Shown here one piece after another: positions 31,820 to 40,376 of a stretch of DNA of 64,000 nt; the stretch's first letter is position 1, and the number at the start of each line of letters is the position of its first letter. The DNA comes from an uncultured Dehalococcoidia bacterium (GTDB lineage Bacteria > Chloroflexota > Dehalococcoidia > Lucifugimonadales > G958296245). The notes below the pieces were generated by a model. That model worked only from the letters and a program-made list of their open reading frames with translations. It was not told the DNA's origin and ran no database searches. The stretch lies in NCBI GenBank assembly GCA_958296245.1, contig OY282458.1:806001-870000 (forward strand), given 5' to 3'. The position numbers and the translations under genes are program-made.

Positions 31820-33769
31820 ATGGTAACGACCAATGTCAATATGGATGCTGAGGCATACACTGCCGGCGACATCCAGGTACTGGAGGGGATGGAGGCTGTC
31901 CGCAAGCGGCCTGGGATGTACATCGGCGGGACCGGCCAGAGCGGGCTCCATCACCTGGTCTTCGAGATCGTCGATAACGCGGTCGACGAGTTCATGGCGG
32001 GCCGCGCCTCCCGGGCCGACGTGCATATCCGGCAAGACGGCACGGTCTGCGTCCGCGACGATGGTCACGGCATCCCGATCGAGACTCACAAGGCCACGGG
32101 CAGGTCGGCTGTGGAGACGGTGATGACGACACTCCACGCAGGCGGCAAGTTCGGCGGCAAAGCGTACTCCGTCTCCGGGGGGCTGCATGGCGTGGGCGCC
32201 TCGGTGGTCAACGCGCTCTCCAAGTGGATGCGCGTCGAGGTCTACCGCGAGGGGATGGTCTACCACCAGGAGTTCTCGCGCGGCAAGCCCATTACCGACC
32301 TCCTGTCGGCGCCCCTCGATGATACGGAGGCGAACAGGCGCGGGACCTCGATCATGTTCCAGCCCGACCCGGAGATATTCCCGTCGATCGACCTGGACTT
32401 CAATACGCTGTCCCAGCGATTCAAGGAGATGGCTTTCCTCAACAAGCGGATGGAGATCCACTTCAAGAGCGACTGGCACGTCTCGCTATGGCCGAACAAC
32501 GAGGTCACGTACTACTTCGACGGCGGCATCGCCAGCTTCGTCAGCCACCTGAACGAGAACAAGTCCCCGCTGCACAAGGAGCCGATTTACGTCGAGAAGC
32601 AGGTCAACGGCACCAGAGTCGAGGCTGCCCTCCAGTACACCGCCAATTTCACCGAGTTCGTCTACGCCTTCGCCAACTGCATCAATAACGTCGAAGGCGG
32701 CACACATCTCACCGGCTTCAGGAGCGCGCTTACCCGGGTTCTGAACGACTACGGCCGCAAGCAGAAGCTACTGAAGGACAACGAGCCCAACCTAGCCGGC
32801 GAGGACACGAGGGAAGGGCTGACCGCGGTGGTCAGCGTCAAGTTGGGAGACCCGCAGTTCGAGGGTCAGACCAAGGAGAAGCTGGGCAACCCCGAGGTAC
32901 GCAACCAGGTCGAGGGGGTGGTGGCCGAAGCGCTGTTCACCTACTTGGAGGAGCACCCGCAGGACGGACGGCGGATCATCGACAAGTGCGTCACGTCTCA
33001 GCGCGCCAGGGACGCGGCCCGAAAGGCGCGGGACCTGATCATCCGCAAGAACGCTATGGACGGCGGATCCCTGCCCGGCAAGCTGGCCGACTGTTCGGAC
33101 AAGAACCCGGAGAACTGCGAGATCTATCTCGTGGAGGGCGAGTCCGCCGGCGGCACGGCCAAGATGGGCAGAGACCGGGCCAATCAGGCGGTGTTGCCGC
33201 TGAGAGGCAAAATACTCAACGTCGAGAAGGCGCGGGCCGATAAGATGCTCGCGCACGAGGAGATACGAGCGCTCACGATCGCCCTCGGCGCCGGGTTGGG
33301 CGAAGACTTCAACCTCGCCAAGCTGCGCTACCACCGGATCATCATCATGACGGACGCCGACGTTGACGGCTCGCACATCCGCACGCTGCTCCTGACGTTC
33401 TTCTTCAGGAACATGCACCCGCTGATCTCCCGCGGACATCTCTACATTGCCCAACCCCCCCTGTACAAGATCACCGCGGGCAAGAAGGAGCAGTGGGTGT
33501 ACACCGAGAGCGAACGGGAGAGGGCCGTCGCAAACCTCAACGGCTCCAGCCGATTCAACATCCAGCGCTACAAGGGCCTCGGGGAGATGACGGCGGACCA
33601 GCTCTGGGACACGACGATGAACCCCGAAGATCGCACGCTGCTACAGGTATCGCAGGGGGACGCGTCTGACGCCGATCACATCTTCTCCGTCCTGATGGGC
33701 GACGTGGTCGAGCCGAGGCGGAACTTCATCCAGACCCACGCCCTAGAGGTCAAGAACCTGGACGTGTAG
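31820..33769 (+). CDS. gyrB: DNA gyrase subunit B
   Basis: 649 aa, full length. The GHKL ATPase domain has EIVDNAVDEFMAG, DDGHGIP and GGLHGVGASVVNALS; the transducer domain follows; the TOPRIM domain has EGESAGGTAKMGRDR and IMTDADVDGSHIRTLLL; the C-terminus has QRYKGLGEM. Most GyrB proteins have EGDSAGGSAK, so D to E and S to T changes are present next to the metal site, but the acidic residues needed are kept. AGGAG sits 7 nt before the ATG. Topoisomerase IV ParE is the alternative; length and domain order favour GyrB. gyrA is not adjacent. Confidence 0.93.
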   Translation: MVTTNVNMDAEAYTAGDIQVLEGMEAVRKRPGMYIGGTGQSGLHHLVFEIVDNAVDEFMAGRASRADVHIRQDGTVCVRDDGHGIPIETHKATGRSAVETVMTTLHAGGKFGGKAYSVSGGLHGVGASVVNALSKWMRVEVYREGMVYHQEFSRGKPITDLLSAPLDDTEANRRGTSIMFQPDPEIFPSIDLDFNTLSQRFKEMAFLNKRMEIHFKSDWHVSLWPNNEVTYYFDGGIASFVSHLNENKSPLHKEPIYVEKQVNGTRVEAALQYTANFTEFVYAFANCINNVEGGTHLTGFRSALTRVLNDYGRKQKLLKDNEPNLAGEDTREGLTAVVSVKLGDPQFEGQTKEKLGNPEVRNQVEGVVAEALFTYLEEHPQDGRRIIDKCVTSQRARDAARKARDLIIRKNAMDGGSLPGKLADCSDKNPENCEIYLVEGESAGGTAKMGRDRANQAVLPLRGKILNVEKARADKMLAHEEIRALTIALGAGLGEDFNLAKLRYHRIIIMTDADVDGSHIRTLLLTFFFRNMHPLISRGHLYIAQPPLYKITAGKKEQWVYTESERERAVANLNGSSRFNIQRYKGLGEMTADQLWDTTMNPEDRTLLQVSQGDASDADHIFSVLMGDVVEPRRNFIQTHALEVKNLDV

Positions 33770-34034
33770 ACCTGTAGGGGAACCCCCTCCAAGACATCGA
33801 CCTTTCTTTCGTCGAAGCTGCAACTCTTGATGCCGCTCTCACAACTCCGCGCCAGGCCGGTAGCGCTTTTGTGTTCCTGCCCCGTCGTGATCAACGAATT
33901 CCAGTATTGAGGCCAACTCTTCCTCACGGGTCTCCTATTGGCGTGCCTGTCAGGGCCCAAGAGTGCATCCTTTGCAATCCTTTCAGCAAGGTGGGTACGG
34001 CCTACCGTCAATAGTCAGCCCCGCTGGGGTTCTT

Positions 34035-34056
34035 GTTCGGTCTCATGAGACTGAAC
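34035..34056. repeat. 22-nt near-perfect palindrome
   Basis: The core GTCTCATGAGAC (34040-34051) is perfectly self-complementary, and the flanks GTTCG/TGAAC extend it with one G-T pair. It lies in the 604-bp gap 33770-34373 after gyrB. Apart from this, a repeat at 34069-34122, an AT-poor stretch similar to it up to 34200 and a promoter near 34291, I see nothing in that gap. Confidence 0.5.
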
Positions 34057-34068
34057 CGTGAGAGCCTC

Positions 34069-34122
34069 CCCATTCCGAACGCAGCGCCAGCGGAGTGAGG
34101 AATCTGAGGCCTGATATTGGGA
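34069..34122 (-). repeat. Dispersed repeat family 3 (R2), copy 2
   Basis: CCATTCCGAACGCAGCGCC, then AGCGGAGTGAGGAATCTGAG and GCCTGATATTGGG, are the reverse complement of 31211-31271 with a few changes. A related string (AGATTCTTCGTCGCTGCGC, then AGAATGACA) follows at about 34150-34190. Confidence 0.6.
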
Positions 34123-34290
34123 AGGTCCATTCATAGACGGCCCGCGTGTGCAAGGACTTTAGATTCTTCGTCGCTGCGCTCCTCAGAATGACAAGCAGGG
34201 CAGGGCGATGGGAATGACTACGGGGGAGGGCAATTCCCTACACCCCTCGCCAAGTCCGAACGGTTACCGTCAGGAGGCCGCCCTGTGCTA

Positions 34291-34296
34291 TATAAT
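34291..34296 (+). promoter_or_regulatory. -10 box of the GPP34-family gene
   Basis: A consensus TATAAT sits 78 bp upstream of the start codon. The matching -35 region (CGTCAG at 17 bp) is poor, so the promoter call rests on the -10 alone. Confidence 0.4.
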
Positions 34297-34373
34297 AGTC
34301 TCCCCCGGCGGGGCCGCAGCCGTGCCCGGGTGGCCGCTGAGCGGGCTAATACTTCTGAAAGAGGGAAAGCGCC

Positions 34374-35024
34374 ATGCTGAGATTCGCCGAGGAGATCATC
34401 CTGCTCCTGCTCGACGACCGAGGTGGGAAGTTTGCGCGCGTGCCCAGTTGGTCGTTGAACTATGCGCTTGCCGGCGGCGTGCTGATGGACCTGGCGCTTG
34501 AGAACCGCATCGACACCGATCTGGAGAAGCTGGTTCTACTCGACGCCACGCCCATCGGCGACAGTCTGCTCGACCCGACCCTGGCCGACATCGCAGCAGG
34601 AGAGGAGCGGGACGCCCGCTTCTGGGTGGAGCGGACGGCTGACCGTTCCCAGGCAGTCTATGACGAGGCGCTCTCACGGCTGGTCGCCCTTGGCATCCTG
34701 GAACGCAGGGACGACCGCTTCCTGTGGGTGTTTCAGTCTAGGCGGTACCCGGTCATCGACGGTAAGGCCGATCGAGAGGTCAAGCTGCGTATCATGGGCG
34801 TGCTCTTCGGAGACGAGATACCGGACCCCCGCGACGTAGTGACCATCTGCTTGGCCGACGCTTGCGGCATCTTCAAGAACCTACTGTCCAAGCAGGAACT
34901 CAGCAGCGCCGCCGCGCGGATCGAACAGGTGCGCAAGTTGGACCTCATCGGTCAGGCCATGTCTCAGGCTATCCACGACATCGAGCTATCGGTCGCCGCT
35001 TCGGTGCAACCCCACATTTACTGA
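34374..35024 (+). CDS. GPP34 (Golgi phosphoprotein 3)-family protein
   Basis: 216 aa. The N-terminus has the family hallmarks LLLLDDRGGKF and LNYALAGGVLMDLALENRID, followed by the short strand KLVLLDATPIGDSLLD and a mostly helical remainder (EALSRLVALGILERR..., RYPVIDGKADREV). Eukaryotic GOLPH3 binds phosphatidylinositol-4-phosphate and Golgi enzymes. In bacteria the family is widespread in Actinobacteria and some Chloroflexota, but its role is not known; binding acidic membrane lipid is a guess. GAGGGAAAG precedes the ATG at good spacing. It appears monocistronic. Confidence 0.85.
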   Translation: MLRFAEEIILLLLDDRGGKFARVPSWSLNYALAGGVLMDLALENRIDTDLEKLVLLDATPIGDSLLDPTLADIAAGEERDARFWVERTADRSQAVYDEALSRLVALGILERRDDRFLWVFQSRRYPVIDGKADREVKLRIMGVLFGDEIPDPRDVVTICLADACGIFKNLLSKQELSSAAARIEQVRKLDLIGQAMSQAIHDIELSVAASVQPHIY

Positions 35025-35172
35025 CCTGACATATGCGCGCAGCCGGTCAGTTGCGCCCCCCGCCTCTGCGTACCACGGCCGCCATCCCGTCGGTGGCCGC
35101 GCCCGCGTCGACGTAGGAGCGGAGAAGCTAAGGAAGGCCCGACGTGAGCCTACGCAAAGTCTCTGCGGCTAA

Positions 35173-35197
35173 TTTGAGGGTGTCCCTCAGAATATAG
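35173..35197 (+). promoter_or_regulatory. Hairpin/-10 element similar to the one at gyrB
   Basis: TTTGAGGG (35173-35180) pairs with CCCTCAGA (35184-35191) over a 3-nt loop, and AATATAGA follows. The order GTGTCCCTCAGA then AT-rich then TTCC is the same as at 31708-31730. The downstream stretch 35219-35262 also resembles the gyrB and queF leaders (GGAAGG, TTGAAGGA, CGGAAG, CCCGCAGCC) but the stems pair less well. Confidence 0.45.
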
Positions 35198-35326
35198 AAA
35201 ATCCCTTCTCCTTCCTGCCCAGGAAGGTCTTGAAGGAGATACGGAAGGGACCTCCCGCAGCCTGCCCGGCTTGCGCGAGGCTGGCCCGCCGCCGCTCGCC
35301 CGGGCTCAGGTCGAAAGCCCGGCTGA

Positions 35327-35335
35327 TGCTATCAT
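35327..35335 (+). promoter_or_regulatory. Extended -10 before the Gfo/Idh/MocA gene
   Basis: TGCTATCAT is an extended -10 (TGnTAxxxT) 70 bp upstream of the ATG at 35405. The -35 is poor. It may be the true promoter, with the hairpin element further upstream as a second one. The gap 35025-35404 holds nothing else. Confidence 0.4.
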
Positions 35336-35404
35336 CTTGTCCGCTGCCGGGGCGCGGGCCGGTGAGCGCCAAACGCGGGAGCCGTCTGAGGAGGGAAGGC
35401 GTCT

Positions 35405-36463
35405 ATGGACAAAGTAAAGCTTGCCATCGTTGGTTGCGGCACCATATCCGTAATGAACGGGCCGGGCTACGTGAAGCACGAGAGGTGCGAGGTAGCGGCC
35501 CTCTGCGACCCCTTGAGAGAGAGAGCGGAGACCCGCGCTAAGGAATGGGGAATCACCCCGAAGATATACACCAAGTACGAGGACGTGCTCAACGACCCCG
35601 ACGTCGACGCGGTTGAACTGCTAACGCCGACGCCGCTCCACGCTCAGCAGATAGTCGACGGGCTCGAAGCGGGCAAGCACGTTTCCTGTCAAAAGCCCAT
35701 CTGCAACAACCTAGCTGAGCTCGATGCGATAGCCGGCGCCGCCGCCCGCGCGGAGACGCTGTTTCGCGTCACTGAGAACTTGCTGTTCTTCCCCCCGCTG
35801 ATGAAGGCCAAAGAGCTGCTGGACTCCGGCGCCGTGGGGGACCCGTCCCTTCTACGTATCCGTGTCATCAGAGGGCGTGGGACCCTTGGGAGAGCCATAA
35901 CCATAGAGCCCGACTCCAAGACTTGGCGCCGCGACCCGAAGTCCAACACAGGAGGTTACCTGTTCGACGGGGCCTGGCACATGTACGCCGTGGCCATGGC
36001 GTGGCTCGGCGTCCCCGAGAAGGTGTTCGGAATGCTGACCGCCACGGAAGACTTCTGGGAGGAACTGCCCAGCACGGTGTTGTGGAAGTTCAAGGACAGG
36101 GAATGCCAGGCCGTATTTCAGTTCCTACTAGCGCAGAACATGCCGATGAGGAACGACTACGTAGCCTCCGATGAGTTCTACGAGATACAGGGCTCGGATG
36201 GGCTGCTGTGGGTGACGGCCCGCAACGGATTCCTCGACATGCCGCCGCTCGTGCTGCACAGGGGCGCGGAAACCAAGGGGATCGAGGCGCCGGCGGACTG
36301 GAGGGAAGGGTTCGATGGCGCTGCGAGTCATTTCGTCGATTGCATCCTGTCCGGCGAGCAGCCGGTGATGGACGTCCGCTTTGCCAGGAGGGTACTGGAG
36401 ACGACCCTAGCCGTATACCGGGCCGCAGAATCCGGGAGGGCAATCGACCCGCGCCTATCCTGA
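35405..36463 (+). CDS. Gfo/Idh/MocA-family NAD(P)-dependent oxidoreductase
   Basis: 352 aa. The Rossmann domain starts at once: KLAIVGCGTISVMNGPGYV, then ALCDP, then YEDVLNDPDVDAVELLTPTPLHAQQIVDGLEAGKHV. The usual EKP motif reads QKP (CQKPICNNLAE) and keeps the catalytic Lys. The C-terminal alpha/beta domain contains GGYLFDGAWHMYAVAMAW with the expected Asp/His pair. Members oxidise or reduce sugars, inositols and related polyols; the substrate is open. GAGGGAAGG lies ~6 nt before the ATG. The gene is convergent with the NCS2 permease. Confidence 0.9.
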   Translation: MDKVKLAIVGCGTISVMNGPGYVKHERCEVAALCDPLRERAETRAKEWGITPKIYTKYEDVLNDPDVDAVELLTPTPLHAQQIVDGLEAGKHVSCQKPICNNLAELDAIAGAAARAETLFRVTENLLFFPPLMKAKELLDSGAVGDPSLLRIRVIRGRGTLGRAITIEPDSKTWRRDPKSNTGGYLFDGAWHMYAVAMAWLGVPEKVFGMLTATEDFWEELPSTVLWKFKDRECQAVFQFLLAQNMPMRNDYVASDEFYEIQGSDGLLWVTARNGFLDMPPLVLHRGAETKGIEAPADWREGFDGAASHFVDCILSGEQPVMDVRFARRVLETTLAVYRAAESGRAIDPRLS

Positions 36464-36549
36464 TGGGAAGGTCTTGAGCGGGGTTGCGGCGACTGGGCTT
36501 CGGCGGGCTCGGAGCCGCCCGCAAATAGCAGCCTGGGCCATGGTCTTCA

Positions 36550-38310
36550 TCACGTCCCGGGAGGGGCGACGCGAACGGTGATTATGTCTATGTTGTGGTA
36601 CTGCTGATGCCGTACGGACGAGGCAAAGCTCCGCAGCAGCCGCAGCGAAAGCTCCTCTTCTACCGGGGTTTCCGAGTCGTGCTGCTGGAGTTGCCGGAGT
36701 TGGTCCTCGACGTTCGCTTCGTTTCCTCCTCCGATGAACTCCAGATCCGCCACCGGACCATCGCTGGACGCCACTACGACCAATCGCCGCTCATCTGAAG
36801 CGTCTTCGTCTTCTTCCAAGTCCAGATTCAGATCAAGTGGGGCTAACGTCAGTAGAGTTTCCTCCGCAACCGCGCTCAGCCGATCCTTCATCGCGGCATC
36901 CCAACCTCTGCGAGCGGCAAACTTGGTGATAAATTCATTGAGGTCCGGCAGGGCGTCGACGTGGAGCCGCGACTGAAAACGCATGCGCCGCGGGTTGGTG
37001 AGCTCCAGATATAGAATCATCAGTATCGCGGCGAATCCTCCGGTTGTGACGCCGCTCGTGATCAACGTCTGCCATACCGGGCCAAGGTTGGGCAGGGTGA
37101 ATAGCTCAAACTGGAAAGCCGCGCCGATCCAGAAGCAGACGCCCGCAACTATAACCTTTTGGTTGTTCTGTTCGGTCTGGATGACTGTCCGCGCGCCGTC
37201 CACGAACAGGGTCCCGGTCACCACGATGAGGTATCCCGTCATTACCGGCCCCGGTATGGTGCTGAGCAGCCCGGACACCTTGGGCAGAAACGCCAGCGCG
37301 ATGAATAAGCAGCCGATGACGTATCCCACCCTGCGGGAAGCGACACCCGTTATCCGAGTGAATGAAACGATGCCCGGGCTGATGATGTTGGGCACGGCGC
37401 CTGCGATGCCGGCGAGGAGATTGCTCACCCCGGCGCCCGTAAGCGCTCCCTGCACCTGCCGGAAGTCGACGGCCCGGCTCTGACGCCACGAGACCCGCTG
37501 CAGGGCAATGGCTTCCCCGTTCGCCTGAATGGAGATTATCACGCCGAGGAACAGAAACGCTGGAAGCAGAGTCAAGAATGGTATACCGAAGTCGATCCCC
37601 AAACCGGGCCATTCACTCGGAAGACCCACCCATGAAGCCAGCCTCACCCGCTCGACGTCGTAGATGCCGAATGCTGCGGCGACTGCGCAGCCAACGGCTA
37701 TACCGGCCAGGGGCCCCCAGAGTCTCAATACTGGCGAGCCGCGGAGGGTGAGAGCGGCGACAACGACCAGGGTAGCCAGTGTGGTCAAAGGCGCCGCCGT
37801 GGGGTCGGATTCCGACGCGCGGTCCAATAGACCGAACACAACGGAAGCCAAGGTGATGGAAAGTATCATCATCACCGTGCCGCTCACCGTTGGCGTGACG
37901 ATTCGCCTCAGAATGACCAGCCACCTGGAGATAACTATCTGAACCGCGGCCGTGACTAGGGTCAGAGTCGTTAGCGTTGCCGGCCCCCCATCCACAAGCG
38001 CCGTGATGCAGAACGGGATCGAGAAGGCCGCCGTGAACATGGGCAAAACGGCGCCGGCTCCGACGAGCCCGAGGCGGCGTACCTGTAGCAGCGTGGACGC
38101 CCCGACGACTACCAGGGAGGCAAAGACCATCCACGCCAGGTAGGGCTCATCCCTTCCTGATGCTTGGGCCACTATGACCGGCGTTACCAGCAGAGTGGCG
38201 GAAGCGATTAGGCTGAACTGCGCGCCGAGACCCAGGGATGTCAGGAAGGAAGGGTTCTCGTGCGCCTCATAGCGCGGGTTCCGAGCTGTTGTAGTCAGAT
38301 TGCCTCCCAT
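36550..38310 (-). CDS. NCS2-type nucleobase permease with extra C-terminal domain
   Basis: 586 aa. Residues ~15-440 are a uracil/xanthine permease (NCS2) core with about 12-14 helices; the family loop appears as FLGVIISIQANGEAIALQ and the later half as ITGVASRRVGYVIGCLFI. After the last helix (~445) comes ~140 soluble residues: LPDLNEFITKFAARRGWDAAMKDRLSAVAEETLLTL, an acidic stretch, strands LVVVAS and DLEFIGG, then LSLRLLRSFASSVRHQQYHNIDIITVRV. This tail resembles the GHKL fold of RsbW-type anti-sigma kinases, but the ATP-binding Asn of the N-box is not visible. Proton- or sodium-coupled import of a purine, pyrimidine or similar compound is expected. The next minus-strand gene upstream is the ThDP enzyme; the molybdenum hydroxylase operon diverges beyond it. 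Confidence 0.82.
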   Translation of the reverse strand: MGGNLTTTARNPRYEAHENPSFLTSLGLGAQFSLIASATLLVTPVIVAQASGRDEPYLAWMVFASLVVVGASTLLQVRRLGLVGAGAVLPMFTAAFSIPFCITALVDGGPATLTTLTLVTAAVQIVISRWLVILRRIVTPTVSGTVMMILSITLASVVFGLLDRASESDPTAAPLTTLATLVVVAALTLRGSPVLRLWGPLAGIAVGCAVAAAFGIYDVERVRLASWVGLPSEWPGLGIDFGIPFLTLLPAFLFLGVIISIQANGEAIALQRVSWRQSRAVDFRQVQGALTGAGVSNLLAGIAGAVPNIISPGIVSFTRITGVASRRVGYVIGCLFIALAFLPKVSGLLSTIPGPVMTGYLIVVTGTLFVDGARTVIQTEQNNQKVIVAGVCFWIGAAFQFELFTLPNLGPVWQTLITSGVTTGGFAAILMILYLELTNPRRMRFQSRLHVDALPDLNEFITKFAARRGWDAAMKDRLSAVAEETLLTLAPLDLNLDLEEDEDASDERRLVVVASSDGPVADLEFIGGGNEANVEDQLRQLQQHDSETPVEEELSLRLLRSFASSVRHQQYHNIDIITVRVAPPGT

Positions 38311-38355
38311 CGAGTGTTCATCTACCCACTCGGGAACGCCCCGTGAAGATGCCGC

Positions 38356-40032
38356 CTAGTGCCGTCCGCCTATCCAGCGGGCGATAGCCCTCTCCCCTCG
38401 GGGACTGACGGCCCGCTGGATGGGGATATTGAGGAGCGAGGGCCGTCCGGAAGCGACGGCCCTCTCGAAGGCGGGACCGATGTCTTCAAACTCCTCGACC
38501 AACTGACCGAAGCCGCCAAGGCCGTCGGCCACCTTATCGTATCGGGTCTGGTGGAGGTCCGTTGCGACCGGCTTCCCGTACACGGCAAGCTGTATCTGGC
38601 GATCGATGCCCCAGGCCGCGTCGTTTCCGAGAACGACCACGATGGGTACGTCGTGCCGGACCGCCGTGTCGAGCTCCATTCCGTTGAATCCGAAGCCGCC
38701 GTCTCCGCTGAACACGATCACGCGCCGGCCGGGGTCGGCCAGCTTCAGGGCGATCCCTGCGGGGACGGCCATGCCCAGCATCCCCAGAGTCGGGAAGTAC
38801 CACCAACTCCTCGGCGCTCGGGCTGGCAGGTATGCCCTCCCGAAGTGGCAGAAGTCGCCGGCGTCGAAGACCAGATGGTCGTCGCTGCGGAGCAGGGGCT
38901 TGAGGGCCTTGAAGACCTGCGCGGCGTGCATCGGGGCCTTTGGGCCGGTCGAGGGTATGGCGGCACTGAGCCAGCTTTCGCGCTCCGATTGCAGTTCCCC
39001 CGACCAGTCCAGTTCCGGCCACGTATGGCCCCGGGCCTCGTCGGTCATCTGTCGCAGCACCGCGTCCACACTGCCTGCGATCCCAACGGCAGGGTCGCGG
39101 TTACGCCCGATCTCCACCGCTGAAGGGTCCACCTGAATGATTTTCGCGTCGGCAGCAAAGCTTGGGGGCATTGCGTAACCGACCACGAAGTCCTGCTTTC
39201 GCCCAAGCAGCAGCACGAGGTCGGCCTGGTTGGCGATCCGGGCCGCGCCATTGAGGCCGGGGTCGTAGAAGCCTCGGCACTGCGGATGGTCATCCGGCAC
39301 AAGCCCCCTTGCGTCTCCCTCCGTCATTACCGGTATCCTCGTGGTCTCGATGAACTCGGCCAGCGCCTCCCCGGAGCCGGAGTAGCTCGCAGCCGTGCCC
39401 GCGATGGCCAGAGGTCGTGAAGCGGCCCGGATTAGAGAGATAGCCTCCTTCACCTTGGACGGGTCTCCCCACGAGGAGGCGTCGTCCGGCCGGGTCATGC
39501 GGTGGAATACGACGTCATCCTCGGCAACGGCCTCTTCCTGCACGTCTATCGGTATGGTGAGATGCACCGGGCCCCGCCGGCCGCTGTACGCTTCCCTCAG
39601 GGCGTGCGAGACCATCTGGGGTATCCGCTTCGGGTCGGCGACCATCCAGGAGCCTTTGGTCACGGGCGCCGCCATCCCGACCTGGTCGATTTCCTGGGTG
39701 GCGCCGCGGCCAAGGTCGGCGAGCGGCGCCGAGCCGCTGATGGACAGCACGGGCCCCTCGGAGTGCAGCGCGCTGGTTAGCCCGGGAATGGCGTTAGCGA
39801 ATCCGGGAGTCGTGTACATGGCCACGCCCGGCGCGCCCGTGACCCTCGCCCAAGCGTCGGCCATGTGTACCGCGGCCGCCTCGTGGCGGGTATCCACGAA
39901 CCCAAAGCCCATGCCGCTAAGGGCGTCGAGCGCCGGCAGCACGTGGTCGCCTGCCAGGGTGAAGATATTCCGCACACCTTCGGCCCGCAGGGATCTGCCC
40001 AGTATCTGGCTTCCCGTTAGCTTTCCTGGCAC
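38356..40032 (-). CDS. Thiamine-diphosphate enzyme of the acetolactate synthase-like family
   Basis: 558 aa from the GTG at 40032, which has GGGAG 5 nt upstream; an earlier frame to 40101 overlaps the promoter and is rejected. Three domains are recognisable: the PYR domain with the activating Glu (DTRHEAAAVHMADAW), a central domain (IAGTAASYSG, LVLLLG, IIQVDPSAVEIG) and the PP domain with the ThDP/Mg motif GDGGFGFNGMELDTAV ... GND. It decarboxylates or ligates a 2-oxo acid or acts on a 2-hydroxyacyl-CoA; family wording does not decide which. The conserved Glu argues against glyoxylate carboligase, which lacks it. It lies 45 bp upstream of the permease gene on the same strand and probably shares its transcript. 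Confidence 0.85.
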   Translation of the reverse strand: MPGKLTGSQILGRSLRAEGVRNIFTLAGDHVLPALDALSGMGFGFVDTRHEAAAVHMADAWARVTGAPGVAMYTTPGFANAIPGLTSALHSEGPVLSISGSAPLADLGRGATQEIDQVGMAAPVTKGSWMVADPKRIPQMVSHALREAYSGRRGPVHLTIPIDVQEEAVAEDDVVFHRMTRPDDASSWGDPSKVKEAISLIRAASRPLAIAGTAASYSGSGEALAEFIETTRIPVMTEGDARGLVPDDHPQCRGFYDPGLNGAARIANQADLVLLLGRKQDFVVGYAMPPSFAADAKIIQVDPSAVEIGRNRDPAVGIAGSVDAVLRQMTDEARGHTWPELDWSGELQSERESWLSAAIPSTGPKAPMHAAQVFKALKPLLRSDDHLVFDAGDFCHFGRAYLPARAPRSWWYFPTLGMLGMAVPAGIALKLADPGRRVIVFSGDGGFGFNGMELDTAVRHDVPIVVVLGNDAAWGIDRQIQLAVYGKPVATDLHQTRYDKVADGLGGFGQLVEEFEDIGPAFERAVASGRPSLLNIPIQRAVSPRGERAIARWIGGRH

Positions 40033-40080
40033 GAGATCTCCCAAGAGCAGGGTACCGATGCGGAGCAACAGTCTAGCATG

Positions 40081-40108
40081 ATTGTATTCCCGGCCTCCCA
40101 AGTGTCAA
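40081..40108 (-). promoter_or_regulatory. Promoter of the ThDP enzyme-permease unit
   Basis: On the minus strand a perfect TTGACA (40108-40103) and TACAAT (40086-40081) are separated by 16 bp. Transcription would start near 40074, ~42 nt before the GTG at 40032. Confidence 0.7.
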
Positions 40109-40127
40109 GAGTCTTGGATAGGCGTAA

Positions 40128-40195
40128 CTCTTCAGACTTCTGTGAGACCGAAGGGGGGGATCCGGACAGGTCCTCGCCTGCGCCGGAAAGACGGG
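40128..40195 (+). repeat. Partial copy of MITE-like element 1
   Basis: CTTCAGACTTCTGTGAGACC, GAAGGGGGGGATCCGGACAG and the following TCC-rich stretch match the left third of 27654-27883 in the same orientation. The gap 40033-40394 holds this, a piece of element 2 and two divergent promoters. Confidence 0.55.
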
Positions 40196-40202
40196 TGGGT
40201 GT

Positions 40203-40245
40203 GGCGCCGTCCTAAATGAAACGACACCGCCTACTACTAATCTGG
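40203..40245 (-). repeat. Partial copy of MITE-like element 2
   Basis: GGCGCCGTCCTAAATGAAAC, then GACACCGCCTACTACTAATC and TGGG, are the reverse complement of 31347-31385, that is, the left terminal repeat and adjoining part of the element. Confidence 0.6.
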
Positions 40246-40270
40246 GTAGATTCCACACGCTCTACCCCAC

Positions 40271-40299
40271 TTTACCCCCAAGCCCCATCTTGTTATACT
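40271..40299 (+). promoter_or_regulatory. Promoter of the molybdenum hydroxylase operon
   Basis: TTTACC (40271-40276) and TATACT (40294-40299) are separated by 17 bp. Transcription would start near 40306, just before the structured leader. Confidence 0.6.
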
Positions 40300-40314
40300 T
40301 GCCCTGATTTCCTT

Positions 40315-40376
40315 GGGAGTTTCCGCCCTCGAGGGCGGCCCTCGTCCCAGATCGGGGCGGAGGCCCTTAAACTCCC
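40315..40376 (+). promoter_or_regulatory. Three-way-junction leader RNA, candidate riboswitch or cis-regulator
   Basis: The closing stem GGGAGTTT (40315-40322) pairs perfectly with AAACTCCC (40369-40376). Inside, CCGCCC-TCGA-GGGCGG (40323-40338) is a 6-bp hairpin directly stacked on it, and CCTC...GAGG (40340-40343/40360-40363) with CCC/GGG inside forms a second hairpin. The strong ribosome binding site AAAGGAGG follows 4 nt later. A molybdenum cofactor riboswitch would suit the operon, but I cannot match the known consensus. Confidence 0.5.

Noticed and set aside
33676-34011. Minus-strand 111-aa frame after gyrB (TVGRTHLAERIAKDALLG...)
   Set aside because: The composition looks less random than most shadows, so a gene relic is possible. 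But the frame runs into the end of gyrB, has no convincing start and I recognise no family.
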